The notes beneath the pieces are model-generated. The model worked only from the letters and a program-made list of their open reading frames with translations, was not told where the DNA came from and made no database searches. From positions 1 through 12,416 of the forward strand of contig CAKVHZ010000026.1 of the NCBI GenBank assembly GCA_934754445.1: 12,416 bases of DNA. The letters are read 5' to 3'. The translations under genes were made by a program, and so were the position numbers. The stretch is from an uncultured Clostridia bacterium. GTDB taxonomy: Bacteria > Bacillota > Clostridia > Christensenellales > UBA1242. Each line of letters opens with the position of its first letter. The stretch's first letter is position 1. Of this stretch, positions 1 through 8,700 are shown piece by piece.

Positions 1-2871
1 TTGATTTATCATTTCACCAATGGTTTTAGAAAAAGAGATTTTTTTGTTATCAACATCAAAACTATATTGATTAGCAATGTTTGGTAATTGAAGATAAATT
101 CCAATGGCATCGGTCGGTATGTCTGTTGTTGGATTTTTTAAAACTATTTCTCTTAATTTTTCCCATTTGCCAATATTATCATTCTTGAAATTCATAAGTT
201 TTGATATGTATTTTGAGCTTTCATTCCTAACAACATTGGCTGCATTCTCGTAAGCTGTAATGTTGTTGTCAACTATACTATTATTGATTTCATTTAAGAA
301 TTGTTTAAATTCAGGATTAATTAAAATATTTTTATAAGATTTTTGAACACCACCCAATTCTGTTTTTAACTGTTCATCATAATAAATATGAATATGGGGG
401 GATTTGTTTTTTGTTCTACAGATTCTTCCTATAGCCTGTTGTATAATTTTTGCAGAATGCAATTTTAAATTCAACGAATTTTCTGGTGTTTTAAAGTTCG
501 TCTTTTTTAGTTTGTTATAGAATTCAAATCCATCTTTTATATATCTATAAGCGACATCTTCTTTTACATCTCCACTTTCTTCCAGCATTTTTACTTGATA
601 AATAAACTTGATAAATTGTTCTTCATTTAACAAGTCGTTATTCATATTCACAAATATATTCGTAGGTTTATCTAAATAAATTGAATCAAAGTCTTTTTCT
701 TTATCAGAATACTCTAGGTCATTTATTGCAATATAATCCACGGTTTCAACATAATGTTTAGGTATTTTATATTGGATATTTTGTCCAGCCCCTAATGTTT
801 GGTATGAGGATACAACCATAACTTTCTGACCACTCGTTAGTTTCTTTTCTATTTCAATTTTCTTTTGTTCGTACGTTTCAATATCGCCAAATAATGCACA
901 GATTTCCGCAGATATATTTTGTTTTTGTGTTAACATATCAAATATGTTTTTTGCTTCTATAAAATCAAATGTTTTATCATTGTCCCGTAATAATTTATTA
1001 GTTAAAAATAAAAATGATTTTTGATTATTGTCTTCTATAAAATATTTCATACATAAAAATAGTTTTAAATATCTACATTTATCATAGGGTTTTTCAATCT
1101 TTGAAAACAATTCCCATATTACTTGTGAAATATCGCTGTCAAATGAATTTATTATTTCTTCGTAATTTAATTCATTTACTAAAATAGATTTGGTTTTTAA
1201 TTCTATTTTATCATAAAAACACGTCTGTTTTTCAAACTTATCCTTCAAATATATTCTTTCTTCTTTTGTTAAATGTTTAAATAATCTACCTAATCTAACT
1301 TCTAAATAGTTAATATCAAAATTACCAGTAACTGTTCGCAAAGTTGAAGATGCTGAAACACCTATAACTTTAGCATTGCTACAAACACTTAAAAGTATTT
1401 TTTCAGGAGTGTCATCAATTGCTACATATTGAATTTTTGACTGAGTATCATATACGTCACTATCTAATATAGTGTAATATCTAAAACCTTTTTCATTGCA
1501 TGAGAAATCCAAGTCGTCCGATAATGGACTGCTTGTTATATTTTTGTTTTTCTTTTTTCTAACTATATTTTTGGTTAAATAACTTAAAAATTTTCCTTCA
1601 ATACCAAACTCCGATAAAACTGTTTTTACACAAGCATCATATGAAATTATGTTTTTATCTTCTTTTGACTCTAATTTTAATTGTCTATAATTGTTTGCAA
1701 TAAATCCAACACCAATTTGGAAGAATGTTATAAAATTTTTTAAATCAAATAAGAGATCTTTTAATTCAAACTCTGTGGTAGATGATTTTGATGGTATAAT
1801 TTTGTTAATTTTATCGGCTTTACAAGTATTTAATAATAAATATGAATTTTGATTAGGCAATACGCTTATAAACCTATGATCTTGAAACATAAAATAAGCA
1901 TTGTCTTTTACATTACTCTCTAGCTTATGCAAAAACTGTAAGTTATATTTATCTTTTATTTTCTCAGCATTTTCTCTGATTTGGTCAACTATTTCATCAG
2001 GGTTAAAAAAATTATAAGATTTATCTTTTTTATTTATATTATATTGACTTGGAGTCATTAATTTTTTAGTAAAATCACATACCGTTAAGCCCGCGTATAT
2101 AGCATGATATAAATCTAGAAGGGCAATTTTGGTATTTAAAGCATTTTGTATGATGTTATTCAACATATTTTCTTTTGCGGAATCAAATTCATCAATAAAT
2201 ATTAATGAGTTCTTAATTATGTCATCACTTATTATTGTATAAGATGGTCTAACAATCGTTGAATTCATTGATAAAAATTTGTCGACAGTCATAAAAATTA
2301 CTTTGGCTTTGTCTGTCATAGATGCTGGATACAGAAGATTTATCCAGGAAGCATCTTCATCAATAAATTTTAATCTTTGCTCATAATTCCTTTTGCTTCC
2401 ATCTATATTAAAAAGAACATAATTTTCCACTATTGACCTAAATTCAGGCTCCCAATCTTCTCTTAAACTATTTTGAGCCTCTGTTTTAAAATCAGCAGAC
2501 GTCCTAGATTTTATGATTTCTATTAACACTTTTATATGTTTAGTTGCCTTATCATATTTAATTTTATCTGGCATAGAATCATAAACGGTAGAAAAATTAT
2601 CAATAATTGTATCTAAATTACTTTTGATATATAATATAGATTTTTCAAATTCTTCTAAACGATTTTCTTTTTTAAATCTCTCCATTAACTTGTCGTATGT
2701 TAGATTCTTTTTTAATGGTGTAATGAAGAAAACTTTTCTTTTAATTTTGTCAAAATTATTAAAGATAAATTCTATAATATTGTATGTTTTACCGCTCCCT
2801 GTTGGCATATCAATCAATAACAGCCCATTATCGTTATCTTCAATACAATACTTAGTTAAAATATTTTGCAT
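1..2871 (-). CDS. SF2 helicase-like ATPase, C-terminus cut off by the left window edge
   Basis: A minus-strand frame stays open for 957 codons and runs off the left edge. Helicase motifs appear in order. Walker A is PTGSGKT (residues 23-29, Lys28). A motif Ia-like FFITPLKK follows. Motif II is IDEFD (Asp227-Glu228-Phe-Asp230, a DExD box). A motif V-like stretch SSYQTLGAGQN lies at 688-698, and motif VI QAIGRICR at 812-819 carries arginine-finger candidates Arg816 and Arg819. This is the core of a superfamily 2 DEAD/DEAH or ResIII-type nucleic-acid-dependent ATPase. About 200 residues separate motifs Ia and II, and about 460 separate II and V, so large family-specific insertions are present. 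No nuclease motif is recognised in the visible part. I chose ATG 2871 because AAGGA sits 8 bases before it; ATG 2880 is also in frame but touches that site. Such large helicases are common in phage-defence loci, but defence here is inference from architecture and the accessory-looking neighbourhood. I do not recognise the exact family. Confidence 0.85.
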   Translation of the reverse strand, partial: MQNILTKYCIEDNDNGLLLIDMPTGSGKTYNIIEFIFNNFDKIKRKVFFITPLKKNLTYDKLMERFKKENRLEEFEKSILYIKSNLDTIIDNFSTVYDSMPDKIKYDKATKHIKVLIEIIKSRTSADFKTEAQNSLREDWEPEFRSIVENYVLFNIDGSKRNYEQRLKFIDEDASWINLLYPASMTDKAKVIFMTVDKFLSMNSTIVRPSYTIISDDIIKNSLIFIDEFDSAKENMLNNIIQNALNTKIALLDLYHAIYAGLTVCDFTKKLMTPSQYNINKKDKSYNFFNPDEIVDQIRENAEKIKDKYNLQFLHKLESNVKDNAYFMFQDHRFISVLPNQNSYLLLNTCKADKINKIIPSKSSTTEFELKDLLFDLKNFITFFQIGVGFIANNYRQLKLESKEDKNIISYDACVKTVLSEFGIEGKFLSYLTKNIVRKKKNKNITSSPLSDDLDFSCNEKGFRYYTILDSDVYDTQSKIQYVAIDDTPEKILLSVCSNAKVIGVSASSTLRTVTGNFDINYLEVRLGRLFKHLTKEERIYLKDKFEKQTCFYDKIELKTKSILVNELNYEEIINSFDSDISQVIWELFSKIEKPYDKCRYLKLFLCMKYFIEDNNQKSFLFLTNKLLRDNDKTFDFIEAKNIFDMLTQKQNISAEICALFGDIETYEQKKIEIEKKLTSGQKVMVVSSYQTLGAGQNIQYKIPKHYVETVDYIAINDLEYSDKEKDFDSIYLDKPTNIFVNMNNDLLNEEQFIKFIYQVKMLEESGDVKEDVAYRYIKDGFEFYNKLKKTNFKTPENSLNLKLHSAKIIQQAIGRICRTKNKSPHIHIYYDEQLKTELGGVQKSYKNILINPEFKQFLNEINNSIVDNNITAYENAANVVRNESSKYISKLMNFKNDNIGKWEKLREIVLKNPTTDIPTDAIGIYLQLPNIANQYSFDVDNKKISFSKTIGEMINQ

Positions 2872-2880
2872 TTTATCCAT

Positions 2881-3190
2881 CCTTATTTTTATTATATCAT
2901 AAAACCCGATGAAAACAATTATTTCGACATTTTTTGTAAACATGATTTTTATATTTTTAATAAAAATATTTATAATCTAAAATCAACAACAACTAAAACG
3001 AATGGCAACCATACAAATATAGTCATAAATAATTGCAAGATAAAAATCAACTTAAAATATATTGCATCGACCAAAAAACAAACGCTAAAACTTGCAAATA
3101 TTAAATGAAAAGATAACATAATTCACAAATAATAATTGTATATTTAGTTAAAAATTATATATTGCAGATAAAGTTTTAATCAATTGCTTA
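2881..3190. other. 310-base stretch without a gene, upstream of the helicase
   Basis: Very AT-rich. It holds the helicase promoter at its left end and a short AT-only inverted repeat at 2951-2969 (8-base arms, 3-base spacer). Short open frames exist on the plus strand but have no ribosome site and no recognisable product. The right part may contain unrecognisable decayed sequence of the ATPase gene whose tail follows, but no homology is visible by eye. I see no RNA gene here. Confidence 0.5.
2891..2918 (-). promoter_or_regulatory. Promoter of the helicase-like gene
   Basis: On the minus strand TTGTTT (2918-2913) is followed by a 16-base spacer and TATAAT (2896-2891). A TG one base upstream of the -10 makes it an extended -10 element. 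The predicted start near 2884 leaves a leader of only about 13 bases before ATG 2871, just enough for the AAGGA ribosome site. Confidence 0.6.
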
Positions 3191-3526
3191 GTGTTAATAC
3201 AATTTTTTAATTATATGCTCAGCATATTGAGCATATTTAATAAAAATATGTTCAAAATGCTTGATTTATTGATATTGGATTCCGCTATGCGTAACGATGT
3301 TCTTATGAAAGATGATATAACTAATGATCCTGAAGAATTAGGAATTATTGCTGAAACCGCAGTCTATAAACATATAAAAGCTTTTTATTATAATGATAGT
3401 ACTATCGGTTATTCCAGAGGAGATAAAAAGGATAAAGAAATTGATATTGTTGTAAAATCTTTTAAATTTCTTAATCAAAGTGAACTAATCATTAATTTTT
3501 TCTATAAACTTTGCTACATTTTTTAA
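3191..3526 (+). pseudogene. Remnant of a DUF4143-type ATPase (C-terminal part only)
   Basis: Residues 28-88 of this 111-codon frame match the C-terminal half of the ATPase family with an AAA_14 front and a DUF4143 tail: LILDSAMRNDVLMKDD, then DPEELGIIAETAVYKHI, then GYSRG and DKEIDIVV. Intact members are usually around 400 residues, with a Walker A ATPase domain in front, and none is found upstream. After DIVV the family normally continues with a strand ending in an E-x-K motif (like LIEVKYR). Here a similar piece, NFLIKVN, sits one base out of frame at 3465-3485 and is followed at once by TAA. The gene therefore lacks its front, has a frameshift near 3465, and lost the E-x-K residues. The frame opens with GTG and has no convincing ribosome site. 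Family assignment comes from recognised motifs, and decay is seen directly in the sequence. Confidence 0.65.
3213..3236. repeat. 9-bp inverted repeat inside the ATPase remnant
   Basis: ATATGCTCA (3213-3221) is repeated as its exact reverse complement TGAGCATAT (3228-3236) around a 6-base spacer. It sits just before the part that still resembles the ATPase family. No T-run follows on either strand, so it does not look like a terminator. It could be a protein-binding palindrome, a rearrangement scar or chance. Confidence 0.5.
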
Positions 3527-3552
3527 TACAATAAACTTGTTGTTTCTAATCT

Positions 3553-4314
3553 TTAATTTACAGTTACTTTAAACTCTACTGTAATTGTGCCACCAACATC
3601 TAAATCATTTAGAGTAAAACCAACTGATGGGTCTAGGTCTTGTTTTGCTTCGCCGTCAATAACTACACTACCATTAACAAAACTTGTTCCTTGTGGAATT
3701 TTGTCTTCAAAGTTTATATTCGTGTTTTTTAGTGCCCCCGAATTAGTAATTTTTATAGTATAGGTTAATTCATCACCAGATTTAACTGCAATTTTATTCG
3801 CCGTTTTTGTTAAAACTATTCCATTGTTCAAAATGTATATTGTTAAAATGTTTGAATCTAAATTAAAAGTTTGACCATCTAAATTTATTGTTACCGTTGA
3901 TTTGTTCGTTATTGTGTCTTCATCTATATATTCACTTATTTTAATATCATAACTAATATCTGCTTCTGTCCCCACGCCTATAGTTACTGGTAAAGTAAAG
4001 CCATCAACTGGGTTAAAATTGGGATAACTTTGTGTGCCCACAGTAACAGAACCATCAACAAAAGATGTAAAATTCCCTAGTGTGTCTTTAATTGAAAAAT
4101 TCTCTAAATTCGTATTTGTATTATTTGTTATAGTTGTTGTAACTTTAACCACAGAGTTTGGTATTGCCCAATTCTTTTCTGAAGTTTTTAAAATTAAAAT
4201 ATCAGTGCTTAAATTGTTAACTGTAACCAAATTGCTTTTTGTGGTTAATTCCACACTCTCCCCACTTTCATTTAAAATATTTGATTTTAATTGTGCTATG
4301 TTTAAAATTGCCAT
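3553..4314 (-). CDS. DUF11 repeat protein without signal peptide, probable surface or spore-surface protein
   Basis: This 253-residue protein is built from two related beta-rich repeats, at about 42-155 and 160-253. Each contains a SFV(D/N)GSV motif (84-90 and 211-217), a preceding IT-N stretch, and a closing GFTL motif. The second half is a typical DUF11 domain (LTKTANKIAVKSGDELTYTI, then ITNSG and EDKIPQGTSFVNGS). DUF11 domains occur as stalk-like repeats in bacterial and archaeal surface proteins. The N-terminus (MAILNIAQLKSNILNESG) has no signal peptide, no membrane helix and no sorting signal, which is unusual for an exported stalk. One explanation is assembly onto the spore from inside the mother cell; this is inference. 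The start is supported by AAGGAG 9 bases upstream. No clear terminator follows. A weak -10-like TATTAT lies upstream without a good -35. Confidence 0.8.
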   Translation of the reverse strand: MAILNIAQLKSNILNESGESVELTTKSNLVTVNNLSTDILILKTSEKNWAIPNSVVKVTTTITNNTNTNLENFSIKDTLGNFTSFVDGSVTVGTQSYPNFNPVDGFTLPVTIGVGTEADISYDIKISEYIDEDTITNKSTVTINLDGQTFNLDSNILTIYILNNGIVLTKTANKIAVKSGDELTYTIKITNSGALKNTNINFEDKIPQGTSFVNGSVVIDGEAKQDLDPSVGFTLNDLDVGGTITVEFKVTVN

Positions 4315-4367
4315 AAGATTTTTCTCCTTGTGTATAAATTTTTATTTATAATAAAACTCATTTTTGT

Positions 4368-4397
4368 TTGACATAAATTAAATTTTTTATTTATAAT
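4368..4397 (+). promoter_or_regulatory. Promoter of the 72-residue membrane protein gene
   Basis: A perfect TTGACA (4368-4373) is followed by 18 bases and a perfect TATAAT (4392-4397), the strongest sigma-A-type promoter in the window. The ribosome site AGGAG (4406-4410) follows directly, so the leader is very short, about 15 bases. Confidence 0.75.
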
Positions 4398-4417
4398 ATA
4401 ATCATAGGAGATATATT

Positions 4418-4636
4418 ATGAAAAAAAGTAAAGTAAAAATTATTTCAGATGCCATTTGCGGAATTTTAATGTTACTTAGCATTCTAACTTATATTGTTTT
4501 GGGTATCACTATTGCATGGTGGCATCCAGGTTGGTGCATTATTGTAGGAACTGCCTTTGTTTGCGGTATAATCTCTATTGCTACAAACACTAAAGAAGAC
4601 CTAGATGAATTAAAAGAAGAAAAACCAAAAGAATAA
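4418..4636 (+). CDS. Small membrane protein with two predicted helices
   Basis: A 72-residue protein. Residues about 8-33 and 37-57 are hydrophobic and probably form two membrane helices around a WWHPGW turn. The tail (TKEDLDELKEEKPKE) is charged and likely cytoplasmic. The first helix and its Trp-rich turn resemble the membrane tail found at the end of many helix-turn-helix regulators in gut Firmicutes, but no DNA-binding part is present here; that similarity is only an impression. Expression is well supported by a consensus promoter, AGGAG 7 bases before the ATG, and a strong terminator right after the stop. It stands alone between two minus-strand genes. Function unknown. Confidence 0.75.
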   Translation: MKKSKVKIISDAICGILMLLSILTYIVLGITIAWWHPGWCIIVGTAFVCGIISIATNTKEDLDELKEEKPKE

Positions 4637-4645
4637 TATATTATT

Positions 4646-4667
4646 GGCACTTTAAAGTGCCTTTTTT
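4646..4667 (+). terminator. Terminator of the 72-residue membrane protein gene
   Basis: A perfect 16-base palindrome (GGCACTTTAAAGTGCC) is followed by six T on the plus strand and lies 10 bases after the stop codon. The T-run also overlaps the end of the converging collagen-like gene. On the minus strand the hairpin has no T-run after it, so it would end that transcript less well. Confidence 0.85.
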
Positions 4668-5655
4668 AATATAATTTAAAAATTACTACTGTTACCATAG
4701 GAACGGCAAAATATGAATTAGAAATAGTTTTAGTAACATCCGCTCCATTTAGATAAATACTTTTTCGTTGTGTGTTTACAAGTTCATAAACATTATTGAT
4801 ATCATCAACAACAAAAAGTCCTTGACCTATCATATTTGTTGCTAGTTCTTCTTTACTCCAAGAATTAGTTGACGCTAAAATCTTTTCGCTATTAACTTCT
4901 CTAAAACTAACAGAAACAAAATCAGTGCTTGCATTAAAATCGACATCTGTTTTTTTTGTATATGCATTTATGGTAAAAGTTACTTTATATACTCCCGTTT
5001 TGGTAAATTTAATAGTATTATCATCAGTATTTAAAGCAACAACTCCGCCTTGATCTAACTCTAATCTCATCAGCGGAAGTCTTTCTCCGCTGGTTATTTC
5101 CTTTCCATTAACAGGGAAATTTTGTGGGTCGTCATTATATGATAAAATCATTCCGCCTTTAATCTCATCTGGTCCTGTCGCTCCTTGTGGCCCCCTTTCG
5201 CCATTTTCACCTTTTTCCCCTTGGATACCCTGTTCTCCTTTTTCCCCCTGTATGCCTTGGATACCTTGCTCTCCTTTTTCCCCTTTAATTCCTGGCTCGC
5301 CCCTATCTCCTTTTACACCTGTATCGCCTTTGGGTCCAGTTGCACCAGTGTAACCACAAGGAATTGAAAAGTCTAAATAGTGCTTTCCGTCATTATATCT
5401 ATCTTTAACATTTGCTCCACTACTAAAATCTACTGTAGTAACACGCCCAACTACCAATTTTTCGGTTTCACCGACAGGGCCTGTCGCTCCCGTTGGCCCA
5501 GTTGGACCAGTTGGCCCAGTAATTCTCACAACATTTTTGGGGGGCTTTGCTCCAGTTACTCCTATTATTACAAAACATTTATCCTTACATCTTTTTCTAT
5601 AACAAGAATTATTACAAAGGATATAACATTTATTTCTATTTACTAATTTAATCAT
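4666..5655 (-). CDS. Collagen-like protein with Cys-rich head and C-terminal globular domain
   Basis: A 329-residue protein in four parts. Residues 1-45 form a basic head with five Cys (10, 14, 18, 23, 27). Six Gly-X-Y triplets follow at 47-64, rich in GPT. A non-collagen insert (65-100) ends in LDFSIPCG, a type of segment often found between collagen blocks in Clostridia. A second block of 21 Gly-X-Y triplets covers 101-163, charged (GEK, GEQ, GIQ) and partly repeating. Residues 167-329 form a beta-rich globular end resembling the C1q/TNF-like tips of BclA-type proteins. Such proteins trimerise into filaments on spores or cells. No Sec signal, membrane helix or LPXTG is present, as in spore-surface collagens, and the Cys head could crosslink to a coat layer. 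The spore role is inference. GGGAG precedes the ATG, and the gene shares a divergent control region with the M60 gene. Confidence 0.88.
   Translation of the reverse strand: MIKLVNRNKCYILCNNSCYRKRCKDKCFVIIGVTGAKPPKNVVRITGPTGPTGPTGATGPVGETEKLVVGRVTTVDFSSGANVKDRYNDGKHYLDFSIPCGYTGATGPKGDTGVKGDRGEPGIKGEKGEQGIQGIQGEKGEQGIQGEKGENGERGPQGATGPDEIKGGMILSYNDDPQNFPVNGKEITSGERLPLMRLELDQGGVVALNTDDNTIKFTKTGVYKVTFTINAYTKKTDVDFNASTDFVSVSFREVNSEKILASTNSWSKEELATNMIGQGLFVVDDINNVYELVNTQRKSIYLNGADVTKTISNSYFAVPMVTVVIFKLY
5167..5355 (-). repeat. Collagen-triplet coding repeat (21 Gly-X-Y units)
   Basis: This stretch encodes the second collagen block. Within it the unit GEKGEQGIQ recurs, giving near-identical DNA copies around 5205-5290. 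It is visibly more GC-rich than its surroundings because of Gly and Pro codons. Such repeats change length easily by slippage between strains. Confidence 0.75.
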
Positions 5656-5683
5656 AAAAATCTCCCAACATCTTTATAGAAAC

Positions 5684-5713
5684 ATTATATAATTCAAAAA
5701 AAATTATTGTTAA
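5684..5713 (-). promoter_or_regulatory. Promoter of the collagen-like gene
   Basis: On the minus strand TTAACA (5713-5708) and TATAAT (5689-5684) are separated by 18 bases. No sporulation-type -10 element (CATA-like) was seen. The -10 lies in a 10-base palindrome ATTATATAAT. Confidence 0.5.
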
Positions 5714-5726
5714 ACTTTAATTAATA

Positions 5727-5755
5727 TTGAATTTAATTAAAATTTTAAGTATAAT
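5727..5755 (+). promoter_or_regulatory. Promoter of the M60 metallopeptidase gene
   Basis: TTGAAT (5727-5732), 17 bases, then TATAAT (5750-5755). It is back to back with the collagen promoter, with only 13 bases between the two -35 elements. The gene's ribosome site GGGGG lies 4 bases before the ATG. Confidence 0.65.
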
Positions 5756-5779
5756 AACAATAAAATATTTGGGGGAAAT

Positions 5780-8700
5780 ATGAAAAAAAACATTATAAAC
5801 ATAAACTCAAAAGTTAAAAAAATAATAACTATAAGTTTAGTTATACTTTTATTTTGTTTTAGTATGGTTTTGGGGCTTTGTTTATTCTTTAAAAGTGATG
5901 ATATAAAAGTTTATGCGGTAGAAAACAAAGTTTCATCAAAGACAAAACAGCAAATAGAAATTTTAGAAGAATATCCTAGAACATTGCAAACAACTGTTTC
6001 TAACGAAGGTTTAAACGAAAGATATCCTGTTTATGGCACAAGTTTATCAAATATAACCGATGAAGAAAAAGATGCTCTTATTAAAGAAAGTAGTTTGCTT
6101 ATTGCTTCTAGTTCTACATACACCGAAATGGACGAAAGCGGAAATTTATATCTAAACGGCGAAAGCACGGGTAAAAAATTGTATAAACACACCGCTAGCG
6201 ATGGCATGTATTATGGTAATGTTTTAAATAATGAAAAATCAGTAACCGAAAAAATAACTTTAGAGCCTTTAGAACAACGAAACTATATTACTGGTTTATA
6301 TGCCCCTGCTGGCGAAGTTATTAAAATTGAAATAATCAAGGAAGATTTAGAAAAAACTGGCGGTTTAAAGATTATTTTAGGTCAAACAAGTCATAGAAAT
6401 GTTCAAAACAATATTTGGAAAGCACGAAATGATTTTTCTCGTATGCCACAAATAGCAAACATAATGGATATAACAAAAGAAACAAGTTATGTGGGAACAT
6501 TTTTAGGTGGACCAATATATATTTACTCACAAAGACAAAATGTAGAGTTTAGCGTAACGATTAAAGGTGCCGTTCGTTATCCTTATTACATACACGGTTA
6601 TACAAGCAAAGAAGAATTTGAAAATATGAAAACACTTTCTGCCCCTTATTTTGATTTTGAAATTTGGGATACTGGCGTAAGACACTCTGGTAGCAAAAAT
6701 TATGCCAATTTTGATTATGATAATTTAGTAAAAGTTGCTAATTTGTGGGAAAAAATTTGTCAAACATCAAGACAGGTTCCTAATATTTCTAATAAATATA
6801 TCGGGGTTTGTTTTGTTTACGATTGCTTTGTTGCTGCTGGAGCAGCATGTGCATTTACTGGGGGAAACACTTGGGTTAATGCACCATGTAATTGGATGTC
6901 CGGTTCATTAGATTATGAAAGTATGATTAGTGATGGGTTTTGGGGACAAATTCATGAATTTAATCACCACTATCAAAATTATGGAATAGCACCAATACTT
7001 GAAGTAACAAATAATGCAACAAGTTTGCTTTCTTATGTTTCTTACACTAATATTTCATCAAAACGAAGTGAAAACGATTCTACTCTTGGTGGTGGCTGGA
7101 ATAGATACACCGACCCTACTCGTAGCCTTAGAGAAACAATTAATAATGGTAATATTGGTCAAACAACACTTAATATTTATGCCGATATTATTCATTCTTT
7201 TGGAGTTGAAACTTTTGTAAAAGCAACAAATATAAACCCCGGTAAAAGCACGGTAGACACTTGGTATCAATCTTTATGTGAAGCCACTGGTTATAACTTT
7301 ACCTATTATTTTGAAACCTTACTTGGTCATAGTGTTTCTAGCGAAATGAAAAGTAATTATGAAAACTTACCTACTTTTGTGCCTGTTGCCTTACTATATC
7401 AAACTGGTAGGAATTACTACAAAAATGGTAAAGAATATTATTCTAGCACAGTTAGACCATATCAAATAAATTATGGTGAAGAACTTATTTTAGATTTTGT
7501 AAACTATTTAATTAAACCTAATGATTTTGATTTTAAAATTGAAAAAATAACTAGCCCCAAAAACGGAACAATTAAAAAAATTAGTAGCAAAAAATATAAA
7601 TATATTCCATCTAAAGAAGAATTAAGTGGCGAATTTAAAGTGACAATTTCGTTAATAAACAGCAAAATTAAAACACAAAAAATTACATTTACTATAAATA
7701 TAAAACAAAGTGTGCCTAATTTAACTAAAACTAAATATATTTATAGTGGAAAAGTTTATAATTCTATTGATGATGCTTACTCAAATAATTTTGTAGATTT
7801 TAGTGATAAAACCACAAAAAATGAAAACTCTACCTTTTTAAATGGCATTTCTAAAAATCAAATCGGCTTAGTAGAAGGCAAAATTTATATTCCTAGCACA
7901 AATACTTACACTTTTTGTTTGCGAGCAGGTAGAGGCGAACATGCCCTTTATCTTGGAACAAGCAAAGAAGATTACACAAAAAAAATCACATTCAGTGGAG
8001 ATAAAGGCGGATTTGACTTTGACGAAAGTCATACCATTAGTTTAAATTTAACTAAAGGTGACTTTTTATACTTCAAACAAATTACCATTTCAAATGGTCA
8101 CCCCGATGCATTCACTGAACTTGGCTGGAGTTACAATAATAGCAGAATGGCGACAATTCCTGGCTCTTATTTATATAATATAGATAGCAATTATGTTCCT
8201 TATAGTTTTACTTCAAAAGAAATTTTTAAACGAAATTACAACTATACAAATTATTTTTTATATTCAAGCGATATTTCAAAACAAAGTTTAATTTCTTCTA
8301 ATCAACCAGCATGGGATGACACAACAAATGCCGAAAATATAGTCGATGGAAATTTAGACACCTTTTATCACACAAGTAGAAATAATTTTGTATCGACCGA
8401 CAACCCTTGTATTTTAACTTTTGATTTAGGCGAAAACAAAACATATAATCAAATAAAAATTACTGGTAGAAAAAGCGGTCAAATAAATATGCCATCTACT
8501 TTTGATTTATACACTGGTTTAAGTTTAGACACTTTAGTCCTTACTCAAAAATTCGTAGATATAGATTTTAGCGGTCGAACTTTATATGCAAATTTTAATG
8601 CAACTAATTTTAGATATTACAAACTTATAATTTATGATACAAATTCAAAATTAAACGGTAATTATAATAAATATGTTTGTATTTCTCAAATAGATTTTAA

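Noticed and set aside
2872..2943. A longer helicase start at ATG 2943.
   Set aside because: No ribosome site precedes it, and the extended -10 promoter at 2891-2918 lies inside the added part.
2951..2969. AT-only inverted repeat considered as a terminator or operator.
   Set aside because: It is made only of A and T in a very AT-rich gap, so chance is the simplest explanation.
2624..3108. Two plus-strand frames (92 and 80 codons) over the start of the helicase gene and the gap upstream.
   Set aside because: The first is a shadow of the well-supported minus-strand helicase frame; the second has no ribosome site and low-complexity content.
4034..4351. A 105-codon plus-strand frame opposite the DUF11 gene.
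   Set aside because: It is a shadow of the DUF11 coding strand, which has clear domain content and a ribosome site.
5167..5355. Regular repeat in the collagen gene considered as a CRISPR-like or tandem array.
   Set aside because: The repeat unit is the 9-base codon pattern of Gly-X-Y; there are no constant repeats with unique spacers.
5185..5646. Plus-strand frames opposite the collagen-like gene.
   Set aside because: They are artefacts of the repeated Gly-X-Y codons read on the other strand.
7014..7270. Two 68-70 codon frames inside the M60 gene.
   Set aside because: They overlap the zinc-peptidase coding region and have no supporting signals.
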